The position numbers and the translations under genes were made by a program. DNA of 64,000 nt from Eucalyptus grandis (Eukaryota > Streptophyta > Magnoliopsida > Myrtales > Myrtaceae): NCBI RefSeq assembly GCF_016545825.1, contig NC_052619.1:73294115-73358114 (forward strand), read 5' to 3'. Shown here one piece after another: positions 47,401 through 60,000 of this stretch. How positions within the stretch are numbered: position 1 is the first letter of the stretch; each line of letters begins with the position of its first letter. Under the pieces are notes generated by a model. That model ran no database searches. It saw nothing but the letters and a program-made list of their open reading frames with translations, and was not told the origin of the DNA.

Positions 47401-50135
47401 TGTTCAAATGTCCCAATGTCAATTTTCCAGATATCTGGTGGTTGGAGGCACACTATGGCTCTCACTCATGATGGAAAATTGTATGGCTGGGGTTGGAACA
47501 AGGTTGGTTATTGACTTCCTTTTCACCATCACTTGGTTTGACTTCTCCTTGCTAATCAGTTCAATCAGCAATTGCCCAGTCTTGTTTGCCCTGGGACATT
47601 ATGAAGCCTTTTAGATTAACTGAGCTCTTCTCTCTTTCCATATATGGATATATTTTCCTTCATTTAATGGACATTTACTGAATGCTTGGGCATTCTTTTT
47701 TCGGCATGTGCAGTCCAGATCTGCCATTGCCTGTGGTATTGGTTGTGTTAGAGTGGGAGTTGATGTTCTGTTGGATAAATTTCCTTGATTGACTGTCAGG
47801 TTTTGGCAAAATTGAAGGGAGACCCATGTGTTTTACAAAATTACATTGATACCCTCTATCACAGTTTATTGAATTCATTAAGTAAATAAGAAATATGATT
47901 ATGTGACTTCAATATGCACTTTTTATCATAAATATCAAAGTAGTTGAGTTGATGTACTTTTATAATATAACTCTAATGTGGATTGATGCCTTCCAAGTTT
48001 TTTTTTTTCAGTTTATCTAGATTATAGAGATATATGAATAAAAATCAGTGCATCATATGATTTTGATTAGTGGATGTACTGTGTTGAGGTATTTTTCCAA
48101 AGTAGAGTACTCATCCTGCAACTTTGCCTAAACCTGAGGGGATGTTAAAGTAATTCATGTATATTACTACTTTTTCGTTTCGTTCTGATTTTCCCCTCTA
48201 TATTTCTTCAACTTTTGCATAATTATTTTCTATAGCTAAAGCTTTAGTTGTGATACTGCAGATTACCTGATACTCTCCTCTTGCAGTTTGGACAGGTTGG
48301 AGTGGGCAATGCGTTGATCATTGTGCTCCTGTGCAAGTCAAAATCCCCCTAATGAGCAGGCACATCCTTATTTCCATATATTGGGATAACTGATGAGATA
48401 GTTCATGGCATTTATTTTCAGTTTAGTAGGTTTTCTTTCCTGCATGCATGAGTGTGCGACTCATCATCTCGTTGTCTTTCCTACTTCTGGTGCTAATATG
48501 TTCTTTGTTCTTTTCCTTTGAGACAGAAAGTGGTTCAGGTTTCATGTGGATGGAGGCACACACTAGCTGTTACTGAACAAGGCAATGTTTTCTCCTGGGG
48601 TAGAGGAACTAATGGACAGCTTGGGCATGGGGAATCTGTTGATAGGTAAAAGTGTCTACATGTATTTTTGGTTATTGCTGCTTATGCTTGGCATCATTTA
48701 AGAGCAATGAACTCTGTACCCTGTGGGTTGCTACATACAGTCATTATATGCTTTGATGTAACTTCATTGCTTCTTTCCTGAAGAGAACTCTCACTGTTCA
48801 TTTACAAACTATTGGGAAAATGGTGCGAGTGTACACCTTCCTTATGGCATCTATCAAGGAACTATTATTTGAATATGAAGAAGAATCTTTAATCTGGGCC
48901 TAGGAAATGATCATAAGATAGTATGTTGTCACCCCTTGCTGGGATGTTTACTCCGGCGATGAATTGATTGAATCAAGTCTTGAGTTCTCTTACCATGCCT
49001 AAGAAGTGAAAGTATCTGGTACTACATGGACATGGTGACTCTTGAGTGTGCCATCTGTTTATGTGGGTTCTTCTTTGGGTAGACTGAATGGCCGATACTA
49101 TTGGAAGGATGCCTCTCTGGATAATAGGTCTCATAATTAGTATTCCTGTGATCGGTTTAATAGGTATATTCTTTTATGATTTACAGTCCGAGTTGGGTTC
49201 ATCTGTGTAATAGTCTAATAGTCAAATGCATTGAGTTGGAGACATGAAAGCTCAAGAAAAAACAAATAACTATCCTTGGTTTCTTTTTTGGTCAGCTGAC
49301 ATTTTTCAAAACTATATTGATTGATCTAGATCATAGTCACTGTTCTATGGAATATATAACGGTGGTAACAGTGAAGATACATGGTCGTGTTAGGGAGCTG
49401 ATGATTATCTGAAAGAATGGAAAAGGAAAATATAAGACTTTTACCTGCTCATAATGAGCATGGTCTACATTACTTCATGTCTGTGCGATTAAGAAGTTGT
49501 TGCCGAATCTCTGCTTACTGATGATAATTGCTTGAAAACGTGTAGGAACATGCCAAAGATAATAGAGGCTTTGAGTGTTGATGGATCTAGTGGACAGCAA
49601 ATTCAGTCCTCAAACCTTGATCTCTCATCAGGTGCTTAATGATCTTGATTTTCCTACCTTTTACCACATGTTTACTCACTATTCACCCAATATTTGCATC
49701 TTTTTGCACGGAAACTTTACACAGGAAAAACATGGGTCTCCCCGTCAGAGAGATATGCCCTTGTTCCTGATGAAACAGTAAGTCACTGGCTCTTAAAATT
49801 CTAATACCACAATTGTTGCTGATGTGAACATGTGGAGCCACAAATCTAGTGATGTTCCTGACCATGACATCTCTGCCATTGAGTCTGTTAATACAGAGAC
49901 TAGTTCTACTTGTTATCTTTAGGATTGCAATTAGTTTACTTGACCAATAAAAGAAAATGCAGTTAAGGCTAGATAATGTAATTGACAAAGCTATTAAGTT
50001 CAGCATAACAAGGTGCTAGCTTGTAATGAGACAGATTAGATCATTGATTTGCTTTTCCTATTGCTAGGTTCAGTGGCAGGAAATCAGAAATGATGTGAGT
50101 GTTCCGAGACTGATGTCAGGCAGATGCAAATGTGA
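41454..50135 (+). CDS. UVR8: UV-B photoreceptor UVR8 (RCC1-repeat beta-propeller)
   Basis: Exons: 41454-41558, 43134-43321, 43695-43842, 45374-45454, 45743-45898, 46815-46993, 47431-47502, 48287-48359, 48527-48645, 49546-49631, 49725-49777, 50068-50135, about 442 codons against 440 in Arabidopsis UVR8. The start [12 protein letters not shown] leads to [19 protein letters not shown]1 blades follow: [36 protein letters not shown] and [12 protein letters not shown]. The UVR8-specific triplet of GWRHT motifs is present (GWRHS in exon 6, GWRHT in exons 7 and 9), holding the tryptophans matching W233, W285 and W337. The tail has the VP motif that binds COP1. UV-B monomerises the dimer, which then sequesters COP1 and stabilises HY5. 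Single-base indels break the frame in exons 2, 3, 4, 6, 8 and 12; exon 8 has a GC donor. Splice sites otherwise look intact. It is either a consensus-damaged real gene or a recent pseudogene; I favour the first. Confidence 0.93.
42020..42443. repeat. Possible MITE in UVR8 intron 1
   Basis: The stretch is rich in CTCGAGTT/GAGCTTGA-type words and ends ATTAGACCCCTA (reverse complement TAGGGGTCTAAT), a common hAT-MITE end. The left end and target-site duplication are not clear. Confidence 0.35.
44734..45167. mobile_element. hAT-type MITE in UVR8 intron 3
   Basis: The element is 44742-45159 (418 bp). The left end TAGGGCTATCAATTTT and the right end in reverse complement TAGGGTTGGCAATTCC are imperfect terminal inverted repeats. 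Flanks CTCCAGAG (44734-44741) and CTTTAGAG (45160-45167) look like an 8-bp target-site duplication with two later changes. No coding potential. Confidence 0.72.
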
Positions 50136-52619
50136 TCGCTTGAAAGATGCTTCATGACAGCCAATCCTTTTGAGACTCTAATACTGGCCAACAAGGTTGC
50201 GCCATCTGCGTAGTTTGGTTTCAACTTCTCCACCTAGTTTTTTCTTTTTGTAAATAATCTCTCCTTGCAGGGACTTGCGCTGCTGGCCTTTGTTCTTCTA
50301 TTTTGATAGTTGAATCCTCATATTAGAACTTAATGCCAATGTGAATAGTTTGGCTGGGGCTTGACTTTTTGTGGCTAAAGGCTTGTAAGGCTTGAGGGAA
50401 GCTTAAATCTTATTGCTGAACTGCTTCCCGTAATTGCTTCTGTTTAATTATACCGGAGCATTTATCATCCCTGGATGGGTTGGCGATCCTGTGATGACAA
50501 GATATGGAAAGGAAATATTACGGTGCTGGCACTAATTTGCGGCATCTCTGGTGGTTAGGGTTTTATGTCTGCTCATGTCGATGCCGGGATGGTGAGTACG
50601 GGGGCTTTACATCGGCCTTTCTACAGAAGGCTCTGAAGCAACTCAAACTTACATTCCGGCATCAGTATTTTGTACCAAGGGGAAAACTTTTTTAGGCTGC
50701 GAGACAGACTTCAAACATAGTATGGACGAGTAGAGTCTCATGCAGCCTCTCATTAAAGATGGACATTGCATTGACCATTGGTTCTGGTAAAATACTGACA
50801 CCAAGATTTATCTCATGAATGTCAGCAGATGGTATTGCACGAAGGTTCTCATGTTATTACTTGGGAATGGTGTTATCGAGTGGTTGCCCTTACTAAAATG
50901 TAGTAAAAATGCTTATTATTTTATCGATAAATCAATGTGAAATGTGTCCCTGAAAATTGTGAAATGTGGTAAAATTAATTTATGATAAATAGGTTGTCCT
51001 AGTTCACATTAAAATCATGCTGGGTTGAATAAAGAAATCAAAAATAGACAAATGAGGATATGGGTTGCCTCGCTAGAAAGACCTCATTTTGTCCCAATGA
51101 GAAATGCTGAGTTTCAAGAACTAAAGTCAATAAGTTGAAAAAGAATGCTGAAATCAGCCTCTTAAAGCGCCGGTGCCGGTGCCCACCACACCATGGTTTG
51201 CCGGCACCATCCCCCCAACCCTACAATGGCGTCGTGCGGGTGCTGGTTGTGTCTGGATATGTGTGACGGCCTGTGTTTATGTGAGTGTGGTGAGAAGAGA
51301 GAGACAGAGTCAACTTAGATTGCCAAAAAGAAGTAGTGGATTTATGATTTTTGAACGGGTCAAATTCACCTCGGCAAAAACTACTACCGGAACAAGCCGG
51401 CCGATGGCGCTTTTTTAAAGGTAGAACGACAGTTTTGGAAAAAAAAAGTCTAGCAAACAAAAACGTAAAAAGCACGGCCAGGCTAAAACACGGTCTCGGA
51501 ATTAATGATATGGACAGGTTTCGCATTCTTAGGGAGGACACTTCTCCGCATTTTCCAGATTTGATTTTTCTTGGCAAATTAATTCTCTCTAGAAATTTAT
51601 ATAAATTAGAAAGCGATTTCATAGTAAAAGAATTAAGTTAAATGATAAAAATAGAAATAGAAATTTCACTAATACTAATACTGTAAAGCGAGTGAACTGA
51701 AAAATACTTTATTATGTTAGAATACCATTATGGCTTGAGCCTGTCATTTATCAATTTCTTTGTACCTCCAAACATAAATTGAAAGCTTGAAGTCTTTCAT
51801 TCTCGTTTTGCCACTTGGCACGTTTTTTTTTTTTTTTTTTTTAACATGCATGTGTTAGAGTTGGCTTATGAAAATCAAACAAGATTGACATCAAAGGGAT
51901 AATCACAAATAATTCCTTAACTTTAACATAATATGCAATGTAATAACTGAACTTTAATTTGTTCAATATTATCCCCAAATTTTTGTTTATGTTTAATTTA
52001 GTATCTAAACTAAATTGAACATGTACCATATTGAACAATTTAAAATATGACAGACGACATTGTATATTTGATTAAAGTTCAGAAATTACATTAATAAATT
52101 AAAAATTTAGGCATAATATTATATATTGAGCTCAAGTTTAAAACCGTCTATATTAATTTCCCACATAAAAAAATAAGCATTTTGATTTTGTATGGAAAAA
52201 AGTATTGGAAAGCTGACTAGTGGTAATAACATCACAAAAATCAAATGGTAAAAGAAAATTTTAAAAGTATTTTTACTAATAGAATAGTATAACCTCTTAA
52301 TAAAAAAATAGAATTTAAAATGACTTAACCATTAATTACTTTAATTTATCCACCTCTATCTTATCCTAAATGGAGACTTTAAAGTTTCTGAAGTATTCGT
52401 TGAGATAGCAGTGGGTCCCTTAACTTCATTCTGAGCAAATATTAACCTTGCTCCAGTTCAACGTGGACTAGAAAAGGGCAAAAAAAAAGAAAAGAAAAAG
52501 AAGACCGTCGTTAATGGCACTCTTTAGTTCCACACAATTTCACTCTCTCATCGATGACAAAACATGCAGATGACAAGAGACGGAAAAATGACAATTTAAA
52601 AAAAAAAAAAAAAAAAAAG
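50136..52619. other. UVR8 3' region and intergenic DNA
   Basis: The UVR8 3' UTR probably occupies the first few hundred bases. The 63-codon ORF at 50504-50695 has no recognisable domain. From 51850 to 52150 is an AT-rich repeat-like stretch (ACTTTAACATAATATGC, CCCAAATTTTTG). A T-run lies at 51823-51842 and an A-run near 52598-52618. Confidence 0.45.
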
Positions 52620-53480
52620 GCTTGATACCATTTTTTTTTTTTTACTTCAGTACATTTACAACAAATTTATGTTAAACTAATTTTTGAATCATCAATTTTG
52701 ATATATATATATATATATATATAACAAATTTATACCAAACTAATTATTAGGTCACCATAAATTCTAAATTGGTGTCTTTGTCAAGTATTTACTTACCGTG
52801 AAATTGCTAAACTAAATGGCACATGACCATAACTTAATTGACAAGGCAAGTTCGTGTGTAAATTCATATCAACTGGGGGTAAATTTATGGGTTAATATTA
52901 TGAAAAATTCAAAATTGGTATCATGTGATAAAAATACCTCAAACTATTTTTTCTGACCATGAAAAACTTCAAATTAGTACACCTATGATAAATTTGTTTC
53001 GACTAATCATGAAAAATCCTAAACTGATATGTTTATGACAAATTTATTCCAAACTAATTTATTCGACTGCCAAAAATCCCAAATTAGTACATTTGTGACA
53101 AATATACCATTTGTTAAATTGGATTAATATAACAAAGATTGTAAATTGTGATAAACGAGTAAAATCCTAAACCTGGCATATCAATTTAAGCATCACGTGT
53201 CATTTAACTTAATAATTTGACAGTAAAATTAATGGAAACTAATGGAGGATATATTTATCACAAGTATACCGGTTTGTAGTAATTTGTCAAAAGTCTACCA
53301 ATTTGGAATTTTTTATGGTAAAAAAAAATTAATTTAGGATAAATTTATCATGAGATGTATTAATTTAAAGTTTTTCAGGATATTAACTCTAAATTTATCA
53401 TATGAGTATCAATACAAGATTTTTGGAAATCCAAAAATTAATTTGCCTTAAATTTGTGATAAGTATATTAATTTAAGACT
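52620..53480. repeat. Dispersed copy of the AT-rich array repeat upstream of the auxilin-like gene
   Basis: Blocks such as ACAAATTTATGTTAAACTAA, TGACAAATTTATTCCAAAC, ACAAATATACCATTTGTTA and, reversed, GGAGGATATATTTATCACAAG match units of the 20640-28010 array, again with two halves in opposite orientation around CACGTGTCATTTAAC. A (TA)n run lies at 52702-52723. Confidence 0.65.
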
Positions 53481-53699
53481 CTTGTTAGGTCAGATATTAA
53501 GTTGGGATAATTATGTGAGACGTTGGTAATATAAATCCAAAGAATAAAGATAAAGAGCGGGGGGTGAATGAGACAGAGAGAGGAGGACAACGTACAAAGC
53601 CACACCACAAGGGAGAAAGAAGAGGTCAGATCCCCCCCCACGCCCATAAGGGAAGAAAACACCCCACCACCACCACCTTCCCTCAATTGATTTCTTTCT

Positions 53700-53930
53700 C
53701 TTTTTTTTTTTAACCAAAATTCATGCTCCCCCTCCCTCCCTCCCCACCTTCATTCCCCAGAGAAGGAGCAAGCAAAGCCCCAACCTCCTCTCTCCATCCC
53801 TCCCCCTCTCTCTCTTTTTCTTTTTCTCTTTTTCTCTTTCTCTCTCTATCCCTCCCTCCCTCATCCTCCATCATCATCATCATCATCATCATCTTCATCA
53901 TCTTCATCGTTCATCAGATCTCAGCTTCTG
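53700..53930 (+). promoter_or_regulatory. Pyrimidine-rich 5' leader of the auxilin-like gene
   Basis: A CT-rich tract with CCCTCCCTCCC blocks and TTTCTCTTTTTC runs is followed by a (CAT)n run at 53868-53895 and a CTTCATCATCTTCATCG stretch. Such tracts are typical of plant leaders. The minus-strand ORFs over it are compositional. Confidence 0.5.
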
Positions 53931-54062
53931 CTCCAGTTCTCCCCGCTCCGTTGTTGCCGATTTCCGGCCGTCCGATCTCCCGGCGGGAGATCCGCCGTTT
54001 GATCGGCCCCTCATCCCGTCATCGCCCGAGGCCCCGATCGCCCTACCCGACCCGCCCCGGCA

Positions 54063-57000
54063 ATGAACGACTTCGACGCCCTCTGACCGCCGATTTCGGC
54101 TTCAAGCCCCAGGGCAAATCGGCCCCCATGAAACCCTCCGGCGGCGGCGGCGGCCCCGGCCCCGGCCCCGGCCCCATGCCGCCTTCGACTTCGATCTCGG
54201 ATCCCGATCCGGCCGCGCCGCCAGTTCCGATCACGCCTACGGCTCGAAGCCCAATGCGAAGTCCCAAACCCTAGACGACTTCGGGGACCTCTTCGGCGGC
54301 AATGCGAGGGGGCGCGACCAGATCGGAGGGCGGCGGCGGCGGCGGTGGGGGTCGGGATTCGATTTCGACTCGATGTTCGCTTCGAGCGCCAAATCGCCGG
54401 GCTCGCCGGTGTACGATAAGCCTGTCTACGACGATGATATATTCGAAAGGCATTCCGGGGATCAAAGAGCTCTTCCGGGGTGAAATATGAGGACGTCTTC
54501 AGGTCCATTTCCGATTCCCCGCCGCGGAGAAAGGGAATGAAGATAGTGGGTTCGACGATCTTTTGGGTGGATTTGGAAGAAGGAAAGTGAGTCGAAGAGT
54601 AAGGGATATGATCGAGCGTCCCTGCTTTTGACGATGATTTAATTCCTGGGTTTGGAGGAAGTGGTGCTCCTGCTAAAAACAGGTATATATGCTGATTGTC
54701 TTGTTCTCTGTTTCTTGATTACATTATGGACTTTTAAGTGTTTCTACTGCTGCAGAGATTTAGTATTTGTCAGCATTGTTCCTAATTGAGCGTATCTTGA
54801 TTGCACCAGCTAGAGCTAGCTTTGGTTGATCCCAGTAGTGTTGGCAATTGTTTGATTTAACTAGTTTATCTGTTTTTTAATATCTTGCAGCATTGTCTGC
54901 TGTTTGCACTATGCACGTGGTTCTCTTTATTTGGTTTTCATTTATGATCTCAGTGGATTTGTCATCGATCTTAGGGTATGCATTGACTGCCAGGGCCAAA
55001 TAAATTTGTTGTGACCTCTACGCAGTAGCTATCAGCGTTTCAGGATGATCTATTGGTTCTTTGTTACTTTTGAAAGTTGGGTTCCCACTTTTATGCTGTG
55101 CTCGACATGAAGAGAAGTGGGAGGAAAGAGGATTGTAACGGAAGGAAGTAAGGCCATTGAAAATGGGGATTGAGAATTAACTTTCTTTTGCTTTTTTGGT
55201 TAGGAGGAATGATAGAGAAGAAACGGTAGACTGATTACTTTTATAACCTTCATTAGTAGATATGTACCATACTGAGCAGGTCACCGGCATACGTATCTCG
55301 TACCTTCCTATAAATAATTTTTTTTCCCTTTAAATTAGAGTGTGTGGATTAATGGGCCTATGACATACTTTTTCTCTTTTATTTCCAAAAATGACTTCCA
55401 AATCTTATTATATTCCCACAAATTCCTCCCATGCACAGTCCACACCCTTCCCAAACACAACATGTTGAGGAAATTGCCACTTGTTTTTCCCAAGATATCA
55501 TTATATGAATACCTTAGTACATTGAGAAGGACAATGTGTATATAAGAAGAATGAATTGACTTATCATTTAATCAGACTGTTTTTGTGATATGCACTGTTA
55601 ATGTTTTATTTTTTCTCATTAAACATGTTTAACAAGTGCCTCAAAGACACTCGTTAACAAGCCCAAACAAATATTGTCTAGTGTTTGCTTTAAATTCTGC
55701 TACTCTGATTTTTCTTTCTGCTCTCACTGCCAAAATTTGCTCATTTGATCACCTATTCTTTCCTTTTTCTCTTTCAAACTCATAATCAGTATTTCTTTAT
55801 TTCCTATTGTGATTAACAGTATAAACACGGCATTTTCATGGCAATGATCAAGCATCTTTATTTGATGTGCTCTATTGCATTCGGCATGAAATGGTCTATA
55901 CATTCTTTTTACTGGAAATGGAAAGTTTGATCTCTATGTGGAAAAGTGCTGTGTTGAACACAGAATCTACCTTTTCTTTCCTTTCTTTAGCTCTTAGAAC
56001 AATATTCTTTTGTAGAAATTGGGATTTGTGAAGGAAAACTTATTTTCTTCTCACTTTTTGTAAAGATGTTGGGAGACTGTGATTGCTACTTTCATAACTT
56101 TATCTGACTAAGTGGAGTCAGCTATTTCAATGCTTTTATACCATTTTCTCTATTTGGTACAAAGTTTTCTGTAGTTTTAACCTTAGGTACTCCCCATATT
56201 TTTAGCGTCTCCTATAACGTCTTTTAGGTTTTCTTCTACTCTTTGTTAGTTGTTTCTTGACCTATAATCACGTCTTCTCACTAGAGCAACTGGACGTCAT
56301 AGTCTATACCATCGCAAACAAGCTCTTCTAATCTTAAACCTATTTCTTGGAATGCATTCATTTCTGTACTTCTTCCATTGGATGCATGAATAAGTTAGCT
56401 CCTTTAATGACCCCTTTCATCAACTTTGTGCAGTTGTATGCCTTTTGAGTGATTCCACTAGTTTATGATCTCAATTGTCAAGGTGAATGTTGTTTTGCCT
56501 TTGAAATTGCCCTGTGCATGCCGTAGTTCTTTAGAGAGAGAGAGAGAGAGAGAGATGTTATGAGTATGGATATGGATATTCATTCTATAGCATGGAGGTG
56601 CCTACTCAGAAATGTGAAGGTATAGTTGTCTCAGTAGAGTTCCTTGTACTCATGATGAGAAAATTGCATTTAACTCCATAAACTATACAGCGCTGAATTT
56701 TATTAGAGCAAGTATATCCTTAGCTGTTCCACTTTCGATTAAGTCTAACAGTATCATTAAAACAGTCGAACCCATCAGATTTTAAGTCTTGGAACAAGCT
56801 AACTTTAATATATTTCATCTTTTTGTAGCTTTGGGTAATGTGGAGTCTTGACATGACATTTGGGTCAAGTTTGGTCAGATTTCTCAAATATGAACCGCCT
56901 AGTGATGGTTAAAAACTTACAGACTTCATGGGATCGGATAAAATCCCATGAGAATGTAGTATGCATTGGTGGAGGATCAAAGTTTCCCAATCTATGCGTT

Positions 57001-60000
57001 TTGTTCAAGAAAAATGTATATAATTGAATAAAAAATGTAACTCATAGTACGGACGTGGAAATTCTACTGCTAAACACTAATAAGCGGTAAAACATACAGC
57101 AAATTTTGCCAAAATTTTGCCAAAGATTTGCATAACCCATGCCTTGTTAGTGGAAAAACTAGGAGACAACATATGCTATTCTTATGATGATTTGCTTTTG
57201 ATTGGCTTTATCAACCATTTATGATAAACTCCTCAGTATGCTGACATCAGAAGATTTTCAGTTTAACTAAGTAATGTGAATCACCCTGGAAGACACTATT
57301 AGTTCTAGAGGAGAACTGGTAGTATAGTTTATCACATTCGAAAGAATTTTGACTCTGATTCAGTTGCCTAATTACGACTGCAGCCAATGGATTACATGAA
57401 ATGTTTGTATATTCTAACTATGTAGATCTGTGGAAAAAATTCGCAACTAGGACCTAGCCTTTGGAAGGTGAAAAGAAAAGGAAAAACTGCCCCCGGGCCC
57501 GCGGGGGTGGGGGGGTGCCATTGGAGCGAATGGGTTATTTATCTATTTTTCTCAGATTATAAGTAAGAATTTGAATATGTGACATGATGAGATCAGTAAG
57601 TATATCGAAAATTAACATGGCAGTGACTGAGTTCTTTCTAAATCTAAATGTTATAAAGTTTAAGGGTCATTTCAAGAGCAACAGCCAAATCATGAAGTTA
57701 ACAGTTATCTGGTAGCAGTTTGTGAGGTTATTTGGCATACTTAATCTTTTGGAAGGGGATTGGCCATTTCTGTTTTGCTTGTTTTTTCACAATTGAGGTT
57801 GGGATGGAATGACTGGGTCTTGTGATCTGGGATCACTATCTTGTCTGTTGTAATTATGCTGGAAGTTTTACATTTCCAATTTTTCCGTTTCACAAATATA
57901 TAAGATATTCCTCAGTACATGCACCAACTTCTCTTTTTCTCGCAGGCCAATGCCAGAGCCTACTTGGTCTTCTGAGCCAACGCATCACACGAGTAAATGA
58001 CAGAAGATCCATTTGCGTCATTGGGATCAACCTCACCCCATGTGACCTCATCTTCCGGCCTTTCCACTGACCCATTGGAAGAATTTAGTAAGCTTGGGAA
58101 ATCCGAGAGCATGAAAACTGATGCTCCATCTGTATCCAGTGGGGGAGTATATGATGACATGGATCCATTTGATGGCTTGGGAAAATCTGTGCCGTCATTT
58201 TCATCTGAAAGAACCAATAGTGGCAAGGATAGAAGTCCTTTGAGGAGAGAGCACAGCTCTAGGAGGAGTCCAGACAACTTTGTGGAAGAGTCTTTTCCTG
58301 ATGATAATGATCTTAAATCTAATAAAACTTTCTTTGATATTCCTCCTGCTTCTCGAGGTACTCCCGTGTCTGCTGGTCAAACTGCTTCTGATCCTCCCTA
58401 TGCACAGGCCAGTCCGAATGATGCCAGTAGTCCAGTAGATATGTCCCCAAGATACGAGGAACATGTCTCATCCTCTGATGAGGTATGGCTCACGGTATCA
58501 GAAATTCCTCTTTTTACACCACCTACGAGTGTGCCCCCGCCGTCTAGACCTCCTCCTCCAAGACCAGCACGAGTCATAAGAGCAGGAAGTAGCTCTTTTG
58601 GATCTGCAAATGCGAAGAGAAATGTTAATGAGTTTTCTTCATTCCCAAATTCCACTCAAAATTTTGAGGATTCTAAGTCAGTTCCTCCTACTTTTAGGAG
58701 TTCAGCTTCATCTCCAATAGATGAATTGGGAGATTTTGCAATGGGCAGGAGTAGAAATAATGTTGATGATCATTCCAACGGCTTTTATAGTGAGGAGATG
58801 GGGATGAACTCTGATGCTGCTGCATCTGCAGCAGCCATGAAAGAAGCCATGGAGAGGGCAGAGGCTAAGTTTAGGCATGCAAAGGAGGTAAGGGAAAGAG
58901 AGAGTAGTAAGACTGCTAGAAGTAGAGACACTGTGCATCTCGAGAAGGATGAGGATTTTCTGGATGCTGATGAGAGAGCTCTGCGGGAAAAGCAAGAGAG
59001 GTTAGATCGCGAGAGGATGCAGAGGGAGAAGGAAGAGGAAGAGAGGGAGCAAAGGAGACTTGAGAAAAGAGAGAAAAGAAGAAAAAGAGAGGGAACAAAG
59101 GAGACTTGAAAAGGAAAGAGAGAGAGAGATTGAGAGGGAAAAGGCCAGACAAGCCGTGGGAAGGGCTACGAGGAGGCACGTGAGAGAGCAGCTGCTGAGG
59201 CACGTGAGAGAGCAGCTACGGATGCTCGCCAGAAAGCTGAAAGGGCTGCTGTGGATAAAGTGAATGCTGAAGCTCGAGAGCGCGGAAGGGCAGCAGTGTT
59301 TAGAGCACAAGCTGAAGCCCGTGAAAGAGCAGCTGTAGAGGCAAGGGAAAGAGCTGAAAAGGCTGCTGCAGAAGCAAGGGATAGGGAAGCACAGGGGAGA
59401 GCTGCTGAAGCACGGATGAAAGCAGAACGAGCTGCTGTGGAGAGAGCTGCTGCAGAGGCTCGAGAGAGGGCTGCTGTGGAGGCTCGAGAGAGGGCTGCTG
59501 CGGAGGCTCGAGAAAAGGCTGCTAGGGCCAACCAACAAAGAATGATAATGATCTCGAATCTTTTTCAGCATGGGTCGAGCAAGCAGTGCTCCGCGGCCCA
59601 GGGCCAATTCTACAGTGAGTATATGAATTAGAGCTAAGTTGCCGCATTTTTGACCTTACAATGGTCGTAAATGAATGATTCCTTATTGCAACTTTTGATG
59701 ACTCAGGATCCTTTCTTTGAAACACAGTCACAAAGCAGAAAGGGGCCTGATGTGGCCAAGACATCTGAATCTACTTCATCAAGCATGAAAAAGCTTCATC
59801 AACCACAAATATTGTTGACGATCTTTCTTCAATTTTGGAGGTAGCATGCATGAATTTCGCAGAGAGATAAAAGCTTTCTCACATGCTTTTCGTTTTGATT
59901 GTTTACTGAACTGTTACTCCCTTTGTTAATTAAAAGGAGGAGTAGCATCATCTGGGGATTTTCAGGAAGTTGAAGGAGAAAGTGAAGAAAGACGTAAAGC

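Noticed and set aside
41454..50135. A general RCC1-family protein other than UVR8
   Set aside because: The three GWRH motifs in the right blades, the total length and the VP tail are specific to UVR8.
53723..54274. 183-codon plus-strand ORF at the auxilin-like start, rich in S and P
   Set aside because: The N-terminal part is CT-rich leader, and the rest is the auxilin-like exon 1, partly out of frame because of an indel near 54080.
54011..54508. 165-codon minus-strand Arg-rich ORF
   Set aside because: It is the shadow of the GC-rich first exon of the auxilin-like gene.
59002..59607. 201-codon minus-strand Ser/Leu-rich ORF
   Set aside because: It is the complement of the Ala/Glu/Arg coiled-coil coding repeat.
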